Source of the DNA: Methanobacteriota archaeon
Lineage (GTDB): Archaea; Halobacteriota; Methanomicrobia; Methanomicrobiales; Methanoculleaceae
NCBI GenBank assembly: GCA_016841955.1
Contig: JAENYE010000003.1
Coordinates: forward strand, 188,497-252,496
Reading direction: 5' to 3'
DNA length: 64,000 bases
Shown here: one piece after another, positions 37,153 to 44,929 of the stretch
How the letters are laid out: every line of letters starts with the position of its first letter
How positions within the stretch are numbered: position 1 is the first letter of the stretch
Notes under the pieces: model-generated
What the model was told of the DNA's origin: nothing
The model's input: the letters and a program-made list of their open reading frames with translations, nothing else
Database searches by the model: none
Position numbers and translations under genes: made by a program

Positions 37153-37461
37153 ATGCAGAAAGCCAGAATACGTCTTTCCGGAACCGACTTCGAGAAACTC
37201 GAGATGGTCTGTGACAGGATCAAAGAGATAGCAGAGCGTACCGGCGTCAATCTGGCAGGTCCGATCCCGCTGCCCACGAAGAAACTCGTGGTGCCCACCA
37301 GGAAGAGCCCTGACGGCGAAGGTACCGCAACCTGGGATCGCTGGCAGATGCGGGTGCACAAGAGACTCATCGACATCGATGCCGACGAGCGTGCACTGCG
37401 CCAGCTGATGCGCATTCAGGTTCCAAAAGACATCGGCATTGAGATTGTGCTGGAGAGTTGA
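37153..37461 (+). CDS. rpsJ: 30S ribosomal protein S10
   Basis: Ribosomal protein uS10 of 102 residues, full length. A-R-I-R-L-S-G-T-D at the N-terminus, G-P-I-P-L-P-T-K, and H-K-R-L-I-D-I are family blocks. It lies downstream of EF-1alpha as in most archaeal str operons; the S12, S7 and EF-2 genes that usually precede are not in this window. The short gap upstream contains a run of T (TATAATTTTTT, about 37131-37141), which could mark a terminator or an internal promoter. Confidence 0.98.
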   Translation: MQKARIRLSGTDFEKLEMVCDRIKEIAERTGVNLAGPIPLPTKKLVVPTRKSPDGEGTATWDRWQMRVHKRLIDIDADERALRQLMRIQVPKDIGIEIVLES

Positions 37462-37473
37462 GGTGAGTGCGGC

Positions 37474-39153
37474 GTGAAGGCCGCCGTGTTCGCGGCACGG
37501 GGCCGCGAACGACTCGCATTCGAGGGGCTTTTTCTCCTCATACTTCTGGTCACAATTGCCCTCCGTTTTTACGCCCTCGACTTAAAGTTATTTCACCACG
37601 ACGAAGCAATTCATGCGTGGTTCTCGTACAAACTCCTGACCGAGGGAACCTACACCTACGACCCCATGTACCACGGGCCGTTCCTCTACTACGTGACGGC
37701 CGGAATCTTCTCGCTCCTCGGCGACTCCGATCTCGTGGGCAGGCTCATCCCGGCGCTGCTCGGCACCCTGCTCGTCCCGCTGCTCTACCCGATCTACCAA
37801 CTCGGCTATCTCAACAAAAAGCAGACCCTTGTAGCGGCGCTCTTCCTCGCGGTGTCCCCGAACATGGTCTACTTCTCGCGGTTTCTGCGGAACGACATAT
37901 TCATCGCCTTCTTCACGATGGTGCTCCTCGTCGCCCTCCTCTACTACTTCGAGCGGCACAAGATGCAGTACGCGCTCATCGCCGGGGCGGCGATCGGTTT
38001 AGGGATGTCTGCGAAGGAGAACATGCCGATCATCGTCCTGATCTTCGGGGCGTACCTCCTCTACCTGGTCTGGACGAGGAAGGTTCGGCTCCCGGCCCGC
38101 TGGATCCGGGACCTCGCGCTCGGGGCCCTCGTCACAATCGGGATCATGGCGATCCTCTACTCTTCGTTCGGCGCACACCCCGAGGTGCTCATGGACGGGT
38201 GGCTCCGGGCTATCGAGCACTGGACTTCGATGCACCAGGCACAGCGCCTCGGGGGGCCGCCGTACTTCTACATCCTGCTCTTCCTCCTCTACGAGGTGCC
38301 GATCCTGATCCTCGCCGTGGTCGGGACCCTGCAGTTCGTCGACATCCCCGGCATCGTCTCCCGCTGGAGGAAGGGGAAGATGGATCACGTGGAGAGCCCC
38401 AGGGGAGTAGAAGGGGCTGAAGGAGATGAAGAGGAGAGGGCGGCGGTTGCAGCCGCCCCCATAGGAACGGCGCAGGGCTGGAAAGACCGGCTCCGTGAGA
38501 TCCTTTCGGGTACCGGAGAGGTCCGGCCGATCGACCGGCAGAAGGAGTTTGCACGGTTTGCCATCTTCTGGCTGCTTCTCTCGCTTGTGGCCTACGCCTA
38601 CATCGGCGAGAAGGTGCCGTGGCTGATCCTCCACCAGCTCCTGCCCATGATCTTCGTCGCGGTCTATCTGATGACCACGAAGAAGGCGGCCATCGCTGTC
38701 GTGGCAAGTATCTTCCTGGTCGCCATGACGTTCCACGTGGTTTTCACCCCGGCAGACATCAACGAACCCATCGTGCAGGTGCAGAACTCCGAAGACCTGC
38801 GGGAGGTCTTCGCGAAGATCGATGCCGCGGACAAGGTGGCGGTCGCGACCGACTCCTACTGGCCGCTGCCCTGGTACTACCGGGGCGACCGCGCCTCAAA
38901 ACTCGCCTACTACAGCCAGAAGGTGAGCGAACCGACAATATACGGGGGAAATTTCGACCTCGTGATCACCCACGACGGCGATACCTACCCGACCCTGGAG
39001 GGCTACGTGAAGGAGACGAGCCGGCTGAACTACTGGTTCTCGTACGAGGAGAACAAAGAGAGGCTGCTCGAGTACTACTTCCTGCGGGACGGGGAGATGG
39101 GAAGCAGAAACCTCGAGGTCTTCTCGAGGGTTCCCACGGGGACGACCACCTGA
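37474..39153 (+). CDS. Agl23-type multi-spanning membrane protein (flippase-associated, TIGR03663-like)
   Basis: Protein of 559 residues with about ten or more transmembrane helices. Near the N-terminus, L-F-H-H-D-E-A-I-H (acidic loop after helix 1) and Y-D-P-M-Y-H-G-P-F-L-Y-Y match the GT-C-like Agl23 family, tied to archaeal N-glycan lipid flipping or polyprenol-sugar transfer. A charged cytoplasmic loop at about 305-340 splits the protein. Starts at GTG 37474 with TTGAGGTGAG before it, 12 bases after rpsJ. It sits about 3 kb from other glycosylation-type genes. Confidence 0.83.
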   Translation: MKAAVFAARGRERLAFEGLFLLILLVTIALRFYALDLKLFHHDEAIHAWFSYKLLTEGTYTYDPMYHGPFLYYVTAGIFSLLGDSDLVGRLIPALLGTLLVPLLYPIYQLGYLNKKQTLVAALFLAVSPNMVYFSRFLRNDIFIAFFTMVLLVALLYYFERHKMQYALIAGAAIGLGMSAKENMPIIVLIFGAYLLYLVWTRKVRLPARWIRDLALGALVTIGIMAILYSSFGAHPEVLMDGWLRAIEHWTSMHQAQRLGGPPYFYILLFLLYEVPILILAVVGTLQFVDIPGIVSRWRKGKMDHVESPRGVEGAEGDEEERAAVAAAPIGTAQGWKDRLREILSGTGEVRPIDRQKEFARFAIFWLLLSLVAYAYIGEKVPWLILHQLLPMIFVAVYLMTTKKAAIAVVASIFLVAMTFHVVFTPADINEPIVQVQNSEDLREVFAKIDAADKVAVATDSYWPLPWYYRGDRASKLAYYSQKVSEPTIYGGNFDLVITHDGDTYPTLEGYVKETSRLNYWFSYEENKERLLEYYFLRDGEMGSRNLEVFSRVPTGTTT

Positions 39154-39644
39154 TACTCGCGAGGCCGCCAGCAGCCCGGGAGGTTGCACCGGCATCACTG
39201 ACGGTGCAAGTCCCAACCACCTAAGTGTAGATTTCAGGTGTGCCCTCACCCTGCTGATGCCCTCCACTCTTCTTCATGGTTCGCGTGAGAATTCGTCACC
39301 ATCCAGAGACGGGTAAGTCACGCTCACGCGAAGGCGCGAAGTTCGTGTGGCTATAGGCAACCTATTTCCAGGACCTGCGGTCTTCGGGTGGGGTGATAGG
39401 GGGTGCAATTGACCGCAGGACAGAAACTCGAGTAACCAGGAGTGCAGATTGCGAGCGAGTTTGATTACCAAAGGTGCGAGAGAGGTGCGATACAGGGCTG
39501 GCCCTCCAGAAAGACTTCAGGATGACCTCAACAACAATCGAGCGCGCGCCAGAAGTCAACCAGAATATGCAGGCATCCTCCGGGAGACGCTGGTGAAAGA
39601 TTTGGAACCAGGGGTGGTGTGAAAAAGAGGGACTTCCCCGGGTG
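39154..39644. other. 491-base intergenic region with repeats
   Basis: Lies between two convergent genes. TTGCACCG (39184-39191) and CGGTGCAA (39202-39209) form an 8-base stem just after the Agl23-like stop, possibly a terminator or a solitary family A module. A family B repeat follows at 39281-39331. The remainder to 39644 has no credible gene. Confidence 0.55.
39281..39331. repeat. GCGAAG-type inverted repeat (family B), degenerate copy
   Basis: TCGCGTGAG (39281-39289) is inverted as CTCACGCGA (39323-39331), followed by AGGCGCGAAG. Shorter and more degenerate than the copies near 33000 and 60350, but with the same core words. Confidence 0.6.
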
Positions 39645-40730
39645 TTATCCGAGTTCGTCCCAGCCGGTCTTCTTCCGGTAGAAAACAACGCCCACGACAA
39701 TGAGGACAAGGACGACCCCGACACCGATGTAGAGGAGGAGGTCCCCGCCGAGGTTAAATCCCTCGCCGATCCTCTCCTTCAGGGCATTCGCATCGGCCAG
39801 GGCCTCGTTTGCCTTACTCAGGCCGTCAGCCGCCTTCGAGCGCGCCAGCTGATAGTTCTCGGCATTCAGGTTATCCTGTGCCTGGGAGTAGAACTGGACG
39901 GCGCTCTCGCGCTTGGTCATGATGGCGACCACCTGCGGGTCGCTGTTCATGGAGCGGTTCTCGACGAAGTAGGTGATCATCCCGTCGAGGGACTCGATTG
40001 CCGCGCCGGTATCGGCGACCGCCTTCTCGGTCCATGCCTTATCAAGGAGCGAAATTGCCTCGTCTATATCCTTCTTGGCGGTGGCAACGTAACTCGACGC
40101 CTGTGCCGGACCTGCCGACGCGGCGCTGGTGAGCGCCTGGCTGGCGGCGTTGTACTTGGCCTGGGCAGCGGTGACATCCACGCCCTGTGCGGCCTTGTCG
40201 TCAATGTCGGCCTTCAGGTCCTTGAGGCGCTGCTGCTGGGCGGAGAGAGAACCCTCGACCTGAGCCGCGTTCACGACATCGCGGCTCACGGAGTAGGTGT
40301 CCTTCACATCCTCACCGCGCAGGTGCTCGATCTTGGTCACCAGAACCTTCGAGCTCGTGCTGGAGGGGACGATGCCGCGCAACTGCGCGTCCAGTTCGAC
40401 ATCTTCATCACCATAGTCGATCTCGAACTCCGTCAGGGTCGGGTAGAATCCGGTCTTTTTGGTCGTATAGATGGCAACCCCGTCGCGGTAGACAATGAAG
40501 TCCCAAACGGGGTTCTGCAGTCCGGTGCTGAACTCGAACGTCTCGTCGTTCCCGCCGTCGGTGGTCATATCGTAGGTAAGCACGTAACGAGCGGTCACCT
40601 GCTGACCGGGTTCGAGAGCGCCGCTCGCGGGGTTGACGGTCTCGGTCTTGATGTCGAACGCCGATGCCACCTGCACGACACAGACCAGTGCCAGCAGGAG
40701 AACGATCCATCTGCTGATGTTTGCCTTCAT
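39645..40730 (-). CDS. secreted, membrane-anchored coiled-coil protein beside the CetZ gene
   Basis: Protein of 361 residues that I cannot assign to a named family. It has a signal peptide (W-I-V-L-L-L-A-L-V-C-V-V-Q, cleavage near A-S-A-F), an extracytoplasmic beta-like domain (about 25-165), a long helical, Ala/Lys/Gln-rich coiled-coil part (about 165-320), and a C-terminal transmembrane helix (about 330-350) ending in a short K-K-T-G-W-D-E-L-G tail. The start lies 9 bases after the stop of the tubulin-like gene, so the two share a transcript. This makes a membrane anchor or envelope link for the filament plausible. Confidence 0.8.
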   Translation of the reverse strand: MKANISRWIVLLLALVCVVQVASAFDIKTETVNPASGALEPGQQVTARYVLTYDMTTDGGNDETFEFSTGLQNPVWDFIVYRDGVAIYTTKKTGFYPTLTEFEIDYGDEDVELDAQLRGIVPSSTSSKVLVTKIEHLRGEDVKDTYSVSRDVVNAAQVEGSLSAQQQRLKDLKADIDDKAAQGVDVTAAQAKYNAASQALTSAASAGPAQASSYVATAKKDIDEAISLLDKAWTEKAVADTGAAIESLDGMITYFVENRSMNSDPQVVAIMTKRESAVQFYSQAQDNLNAENYQLARSKAADGLSKANEALADANALKERIGEGFNLGGDLLLYIGVGVVLVLIVVGVVFYRKKTGWDELG

Positions 40731-40739
40731 AACGTCCCC

Positions 40740-41906
40740 TCACTCGAACAGCGGCTCTATGCCGTCATCGAACATGTTCGAACGCTTTTCCTTCGATTTA
40801 AGGACATCTTCCTTTGTGGACTTTGCAATCTCGAGAAGATCGGTGATCCGGGGAGCGTTCCCGATCGTCGCAAGAACCACCACCGCAGCAATGTAATCGC
40901 TCTGCACCGGGTAATCCCCGCCACGCACCTCGACGCCGGCGATGTTCTCTTCCACCCAGCTCTTCGACTTCTCCACGCCCTTGCGGTCCATCTCCTCCGG
41001 CGGCCCCGCGAGGAGGACAAGCCCCCGCTCCGCCGTCGAGTAGTCGCACGGCAGGGTGAGGCGCCCGAGCATGGCACGCCTGACGAGAGCAATGATCTTC
41101 GCCGACTTGTCCTCCCCGGTCAGCACTTCCTCGGTCTTCTCCTTCTTCCGCATCAGGCCGGAGAGAAGCCCCTGATTCTGCTTCGTGCGCGGACTGACCT
41201 TCTCGCTGATGGCGTATCCGACGGTGCTGATGCCGCCGCCGCGCAGGGTGTTGATGACCTCGCTCGAGTCCACGACCATCTCGCCGACGCCCGCCTTGCC
41301 GACCTCGCCTGCACGGAAGAGCACGCCGAACCGGCGGACGATCTCGTCATTCAGCCGGCTATAGGCATCTTTGACGCTCTCTCCTTCATTCTTCCAGGCA
41401 CTGTTATCAAAAATGAAGGTGTTATCCGCCTCGTTCACCAGGGTGCTCAGGGAACGGGCTGCGTTGTACGAATAGAGCCGGCCCTCCTCAGGGGCAGGCA
41501 GGATGCCGATCGCGTAGACCGGTTCCCGGTAGATGCGCTTCAAGTGCCGGGCCAGGACCGGCGAACCCCCGGAACCTGTTCCGCCGCCGAGACCGGCGAT
41601 GATGACGAAGGCATCGACATCGTGCGTGCCCCTCGAGTCGATGGCATTGATGATGCTGTCAATCTCATCGGCGGTCACCCGCGCCCCGGTTACGTTATCG
41701 GTCCCGACACCGTGGCCTTTGACCACAGTCTGACCGATAAGAAGCCGGTCCTTCAACTCGATGCTTTTAAGCCCCATCAGGTCAGTGCGCGCCGTGTTTA
41801 CTGCGATTCCCCTGAAACTCTGGGCCTGCATCCGTTTGTCCTGTTCGACGAACATATCGACAATTTTGCCCCCAGCCTGACCGAATCCTATGAAGAAGAC
41901 CCTCAT
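40740..41906 (-). CDS. CetZ/FtsZ-like tubulin superfamily GTPase
   Basis: Cytoskeletal GTPase of 388 residues. G-F-G-Q-A-G-G-K-I (7-15) is the first nucleotide loop and G-L-G-G-G-T-G-S-G-G (105-114) is the tubulin signature. N-T-A-R-T-D-L and G-I-L-P-A-P-E-E-G follow. The second domain has an unusual T7-loop region (C-D-Y-S-T-A-E-R-G) and a charged insert near 240-262. CetZ proteins control cell shape in haloarchaea; this more distant homologue has a secreted partner instead of a division cluster. A minus-strand TATA-like GATATAATTAATTAG lies at 41931-41945. Confidence 0.88.
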   Translation of the reverse strand: MRVFFIGFGQAGGKIVDMFVEQDKRMQAQSFRGIAVNTARTDLMGLKSIELKDRLLIGQTVVKGHGVGTDNVTGARVTADEIDSIINAIDSRGTHDVDAFVIIAGLGGGTGSGGSPVLARHLKRIYREPVYAIGILPAPEEGRLYSYNAARSLSTLVNEADNTFIFDNSAWKNEGESVKDAYSRLNDEIVRRFGVLFRAGEVGKAGVGEMVVDSSEVINTLRGGGISTVGYAISEKVSPRTKQNQGLLSGLMRKKEKTEEVLTGEDKSAKIIALVRRAMLGRLTLPCDYSTAERGLVLLAGPPEEMDRKGVEKSKSWVEENIAGVEVRGGDYPVQSDYIAAVVVLATIGNAPRITDLLEIAKSTKEDVLKSKEKRSNMFDDGIEPLFE

Positions 41907-41930
41907 TCAGCTTCACACCCTCATATTGAC

Positions 41931-42000
41931 TAATTAATTATATCGACGCTTATGTATAAAGACGTTGTATACATTATAACCCAAAAGTGTTCTTATAATT
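41931..42000. promoter_or_regulatory. divergent AT-rich promoter region
   Basis: Roughly 70 bases of AT-rich sequence between the divergent CetZ-like and FAD-oxidoreductase genes. Candidate TATA boxes are at 41931-41945 (minus), 41950-41959 and 41992-41999 (plus). The latter two differ in whether the plus-strand message would be leaderless. Confidence 0.5.
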
Positions 42001-42020
42001 TTCAGACATAGTGGTGAACG

Positions 42021-43253
42021 ATGAAGGTCTGCATTGTGGGGGGAGGTCTATCCGGCCTGGTCTCGGCGCTCGAACTTGCCGGAGCACACCAGGTAGATCT
42101 CTTCGAGCGAAGGCCCGTTCCGGGCGGCTGCCTCGGTTCGTACCAGATCGGCGATTACTGGATCGAGGAATACTATCACCATTGTTTTGCCGGCGATACC
42201 AGCCTGCTCAACCTCTTTGATACATTGCAGGTGACCGATCGGCTGGAATGGCTCAAGGGCACCACCGGCTACTACGTCGACGGGACCATCCACCCGCTCA
42301 CCACCCCGACCGAGATCCTGCGCTACCCCCACCTCACGCTCATCGAGAAGGCCCGCCTCGGCCTGCTGACCCTGCGCTCCCGGCGGCTCGACGCGGCGGC
42401 ACTCGACGGGATCACCGCGAAGGACTTCATCCTCGACAACCTCGGCCCCGGCATCTACGCCTCGTTCTTCGAACCGCTCTTAAAGAGCAAGTTCGGAGAC
42501 CGCGCTGGCGAAGTCTCCGCAGCATGGCTCATATCCCGTATCGCCATCCGGTCGGACCGGGGCGCCGGGGGCGAGCGCCTGGGCTACCTGAAAGGGGGAT
42601 TCCGGCACTTCATCGCGCGGCTCGAGGAAGAGGCGGCTAGACGGGGCGCCTCGATCATGCCGGACTCTCCCGTCGAGGAGATCCGGCGGGAGGGCAGCGG
42701 CTGGCTCGTCAACGGGAAGACTTACGACCGTGTCGTATCGACGCTCCCCCCGCAGGTGACCGCCGACCTTGCCCATATCGATATCGCCCCGGTGCCCTAC
42801 CAGGGCGCCGCCTGCATGACCCTCGCGCTCGACCGGGACGTGACCGACGGCATATACTGGCTGAACATGAAGGATGCGGCCCCCTACGGTGCAGTGGTCT
42901 CGCACACCAACTTCACCCCGCTTGAGTGGTACGGCGAGCATCTCGTCTACCTCGCGTCGTACTTCACCGGCCGGCTCCCGGAGGGGTTCGAGCAGTCGAT
43001 GCTCAGCGATTTCTGCAGGCGGTTTTGTGTCGGCGAAGACGAGGTGCACTGGCACCGGCTCGCCGTCGACCCGTATGCGGGCCCGGTCTACACGACCGGG
43101 CTCCGGAATCGCCTGCCCGCCTACGAAGAGCACGGGCTCTTCCTCGCCGGGATGTTCAGCCCGCCGAACTACCCGGAACGGAGCATGAACGGTTCGGTCG
43201 TCGCCGGGCAGGAAGTGGCGAAACGGGTTCTCGCGAGGTTTCCGGATGCGTGA
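42021..43253 (+). CDS. NAD(P)/FAD-dependent oxidoreductase, amine-oxidase/protoporphyrinogen-oxidase-like
   Basis: Flavoprotein of 410 residues. V-G-G-G-L-S-G-L binds FAD ADP and E-R-R-P-V-P-G-G follows (31-38). G-Y-L-K-G-G-F-R-H-F is the substrate-side loop, and the C-terminal G-L-F-L-A-G-M-F-S-P-P-N-Y-P-E-R-S-M-N-G completes the FAD site. Related enzymes include carotenoid/phytoene desaturases, UDP-galactopyranose mutase-like proteins and polyprenol reductases. Because it overlaps GT2, UPF0104 and YYY genes, action on a polyprenol or a sugar nucleotide is plausible. ATG follows GGTGA by five bases. Confidence 0.85.
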   Translation: MKVCIVGGGLSGLVSALELAGAHQVDLFERRPVPGGCLGSYQIGDYWIEEYYHHCFAGDTSLLNLFDTLQVTDRLEWLKGTTGYYVDGTIHPLTTPTEILRYPHLTLIEKARLGLLTLRSRRLDAAALDGITAKDFILDNLGPGIYASFFEPLLKSKFGDRAGEVSAAWLISRIAIRSDRGAGGERLGYLKGGFRHFIARLEEEAARRGASIMPDSPVEEIRREGSGWLVNGKTYDRVVSTLPPQVTADLAHIDIAPVPYQGAACMTLALDRDVTDGIYWLNMKDAAPYGAVVSHTNFTPLEWYGEHLVYLASYFTGRLPEGFEQSMLSDFCRRFCVGEDEVHWHRLAVDPYAGPVYTTGLRNRLPAYEEHGLFLAGMFSPPNYPERSMNGSVVAGQEVAKRVLARFPDA

Positions 43254-43965
43254 GATCGAGGTGAGCGCCGTCCTGCCGGTCTACAACGACCTTGCGGCGC
43301 TCAAGACCGCCATACCGCGGTCACTTGAGACACTCGAGGCGATCGCGCCCGGGAGGTTCGAACTGATCGTCGCCGAGGACGGGAGCACCGACGGGAGCAC
43401 CGAATTCGTCAGGGGCTACGAGGCCAAAGACCCCCGGGTCCGCCTGCTGCATAGCGACGAGCGGCTCGGGCGGGGCCGGGCACTCAACCGCGCGTTTGCC
43501 GGGGCAGAGGGATCGATCGTCTGCTACTACGATGTCGACCTCGCCACCGACATGCAACACCTCGCCGAACTGGTTGGGGCCGTCCGGGACGGCTGTGATG
43601 TCGCAACAGGCTCCCGCCTTCTCCCCGAAAGCGTTATCGTCCGTAGCGGCGGGCGGGAGATCGCGAGCCGCGGCTACAACACCCTGGTAAGGACGATCCT
43701 CAAAAGCTCGCTTTACGACCACCAGTGCGGGTTCAAGGCGTTCCGGCGTGACCGCCTTCTCGACCTGCTCCCGTCTGTGACCGCAGACCACTGGTTCTGG
43801 GACACCGAGGTGCTGGTGCGGGCACAGAAGAACGGCTACCGGATACGGGAGTTCCCCGTGCGATGGCGGCAGGGCGAGGGGACAACCGTGCGTAGAGGCG
43901 ACGTAGTTGAGATGGGATCGGCAATCGTGCATCTCTGGTGGCGGCTCCATGTGGAAAAAGGCTAG
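43246..43965 (+). CDS. family 2 glycosyltransferase, dolichyl-phosphate sugar synthase-like
   Basis: GT2 enzyme of 239 residues: A-V-L-P-V-Y-N-D, V-A-E-D-G-S-T-D-G-S and Y-Y-D-V-D-L-A-T (acidic metal site), then the G-F-K-A-F-R-R loop and D-x-W-F-W-D-T-E motif characteristic of dolichyl-phosphate glucose/mannose synthases. Likely transfers a sugar from a nucleotide donor to polyprenyl phosphate at the membrane. Start overlaps the oxidoreductase stop by eight bases, and its end overlaps the start of the UPF0104 gene by 17 bases. Confidence 0.92.
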   Translation: MREIEVSAVLPVYNDLAALKTAIPRSLETLEAIAPGRFELIVAEDGSTDGSTEFVRGYEAKDPRVRLLHSDERLGRGRALNRAFAGAEGSIVCYYDVDLATDMQHLAELVGAVRDGCDVATGSRLLPESVIVRSGGREIASRGYNTLVRTILKSSLYDHQCGFKAFRRDRLLDLLPSVTADHWFWDTEVLVRAQKNGYRIREFPVRWRQGEGTTVRRGDVVEMGSAIVHLWWRLHVEKG

Positions 43966-44929
43966 CGCGGTCGTCATCCCCACCCTGATCGCGGTCGGGA
44001 TCGTCGCCTACATGCTCTATCGCGTATGGGACGACCTCCTGCTGACGCTCGAGCATGCCGTGATACCCTTCCTCTTTGCCGCCGTCGGGATCTGCGTTGT
44101 TGCCTGGATCCTCCGGGGGTACCGGTACCAGTTCATCCTGCAGGGGCTTGACATCAGAAAGAACCTCTGGTTCGCGACCGCCTGCATCTTTATCTCCCAG
44201 ACGGCAAACCTCATCGTTCCCGCACGCCTCGGTGACTTTGTGCGGATGCTCATCCTGAAGCACGAGGACGACGCCACCTACTCGCAGGGGTTCTCGTCCC
44301 TGGTCATCGAGCGCGTCTTCGACATCCTGATGATCGCGGTGCTCGGTGCCTTCGCGCTCCCGTTCGTCCTCGCGGTCCTCGACGTCCCCGACTGGTTCAT
44401 CACGGTCATCATCGTCCCCCTCGCCGCAGGCGGCATCTTCTTCGCCGTGCTCCTCTGGTCGGGCAGGATGGAGTCCGAGAACCGGATCGTCGTTGCCGTC
44501 CAGAGGATGCTCGATGAAGTGAAGCGGGCCTCCCTCAACCCCCGGGCCCTCGTTACGCTCAGCGGCTCATCGCTCGTCATATGGCTCGTCGACGTGCTGG
44601 TCTGCTACGCAGTCGTCCTGATGTTCCAGGAGCCGGTCCCGTTCGGCATCGTCGTCCTCGCGATCGTCATCGGCAACCTCGTCAAGGCGGTCCCGATCAC
44701 CCCGGGAGGGGTGGGCACCTACGAACTGGCACTCGCGCTGACCTTCGGGCTCGCGGGAACGCCGGCGGTCACGGCAACGCTGATCGCGGTCATCGACCAC
44801 CTGATCAAGAACCTGGTCACGCTCATCGGGGGCGTCGGGTCGATCTACTACTTCGGCGACTGGTCGATGGACCTCTTAAAGAAGGCCTTTTCCAGGGAGA
44901 TCGAGAAGGAGGATACGTTTGGCGGTTGA
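43949..44929 (+). CDS. UPF0104 / lysylphosphatidylglycerol-synthase-like membrane protein
   Basis: Integral membrane protein of 326 residues with about eight helices. I-V-P-A-R-L-G-D-F-V-R-M is the family motif and A-V-P-I-T-P-G-G-V-G-T-Y-E-L a second. In haloarchaeal AglD an N-terminal GT2 domain is fused to this type of membrane domain; here the two are separate, overlapping genes, consistent with a complex that makes or moves a lipid-linked sugar. ATG 43949 lies inside the GT2 gene. Confidence 0.88.
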   Translation: MWKKASAVVIPTLIAVGIVAYMLYRVWDDLLLTLEHAVIPFLFAAVGICVVAWILRGYRYQFILQGLDIRKNLWFATACIFISQTANLIVPARLGDFVRMLILKHEDDATYSQGFSSLVIERVFDILMIAVLGAFALPFVLAVLDVPDWFITVIIVPLAAGGIFFAVLLWSGRMESENRIVVAVQRMLDEVKRASLNPRALVTLSGSSLVIWLVDVLVCYAVVLMFQEPVPFGIVVLAIVIGNLVKAVPITPGGVGTYELALALTFGLAGTPAVTATLIAVIDHLIKNLVTLIGGVGSIYYFGDWSMDLLKKAFSREIEKEDTFGG

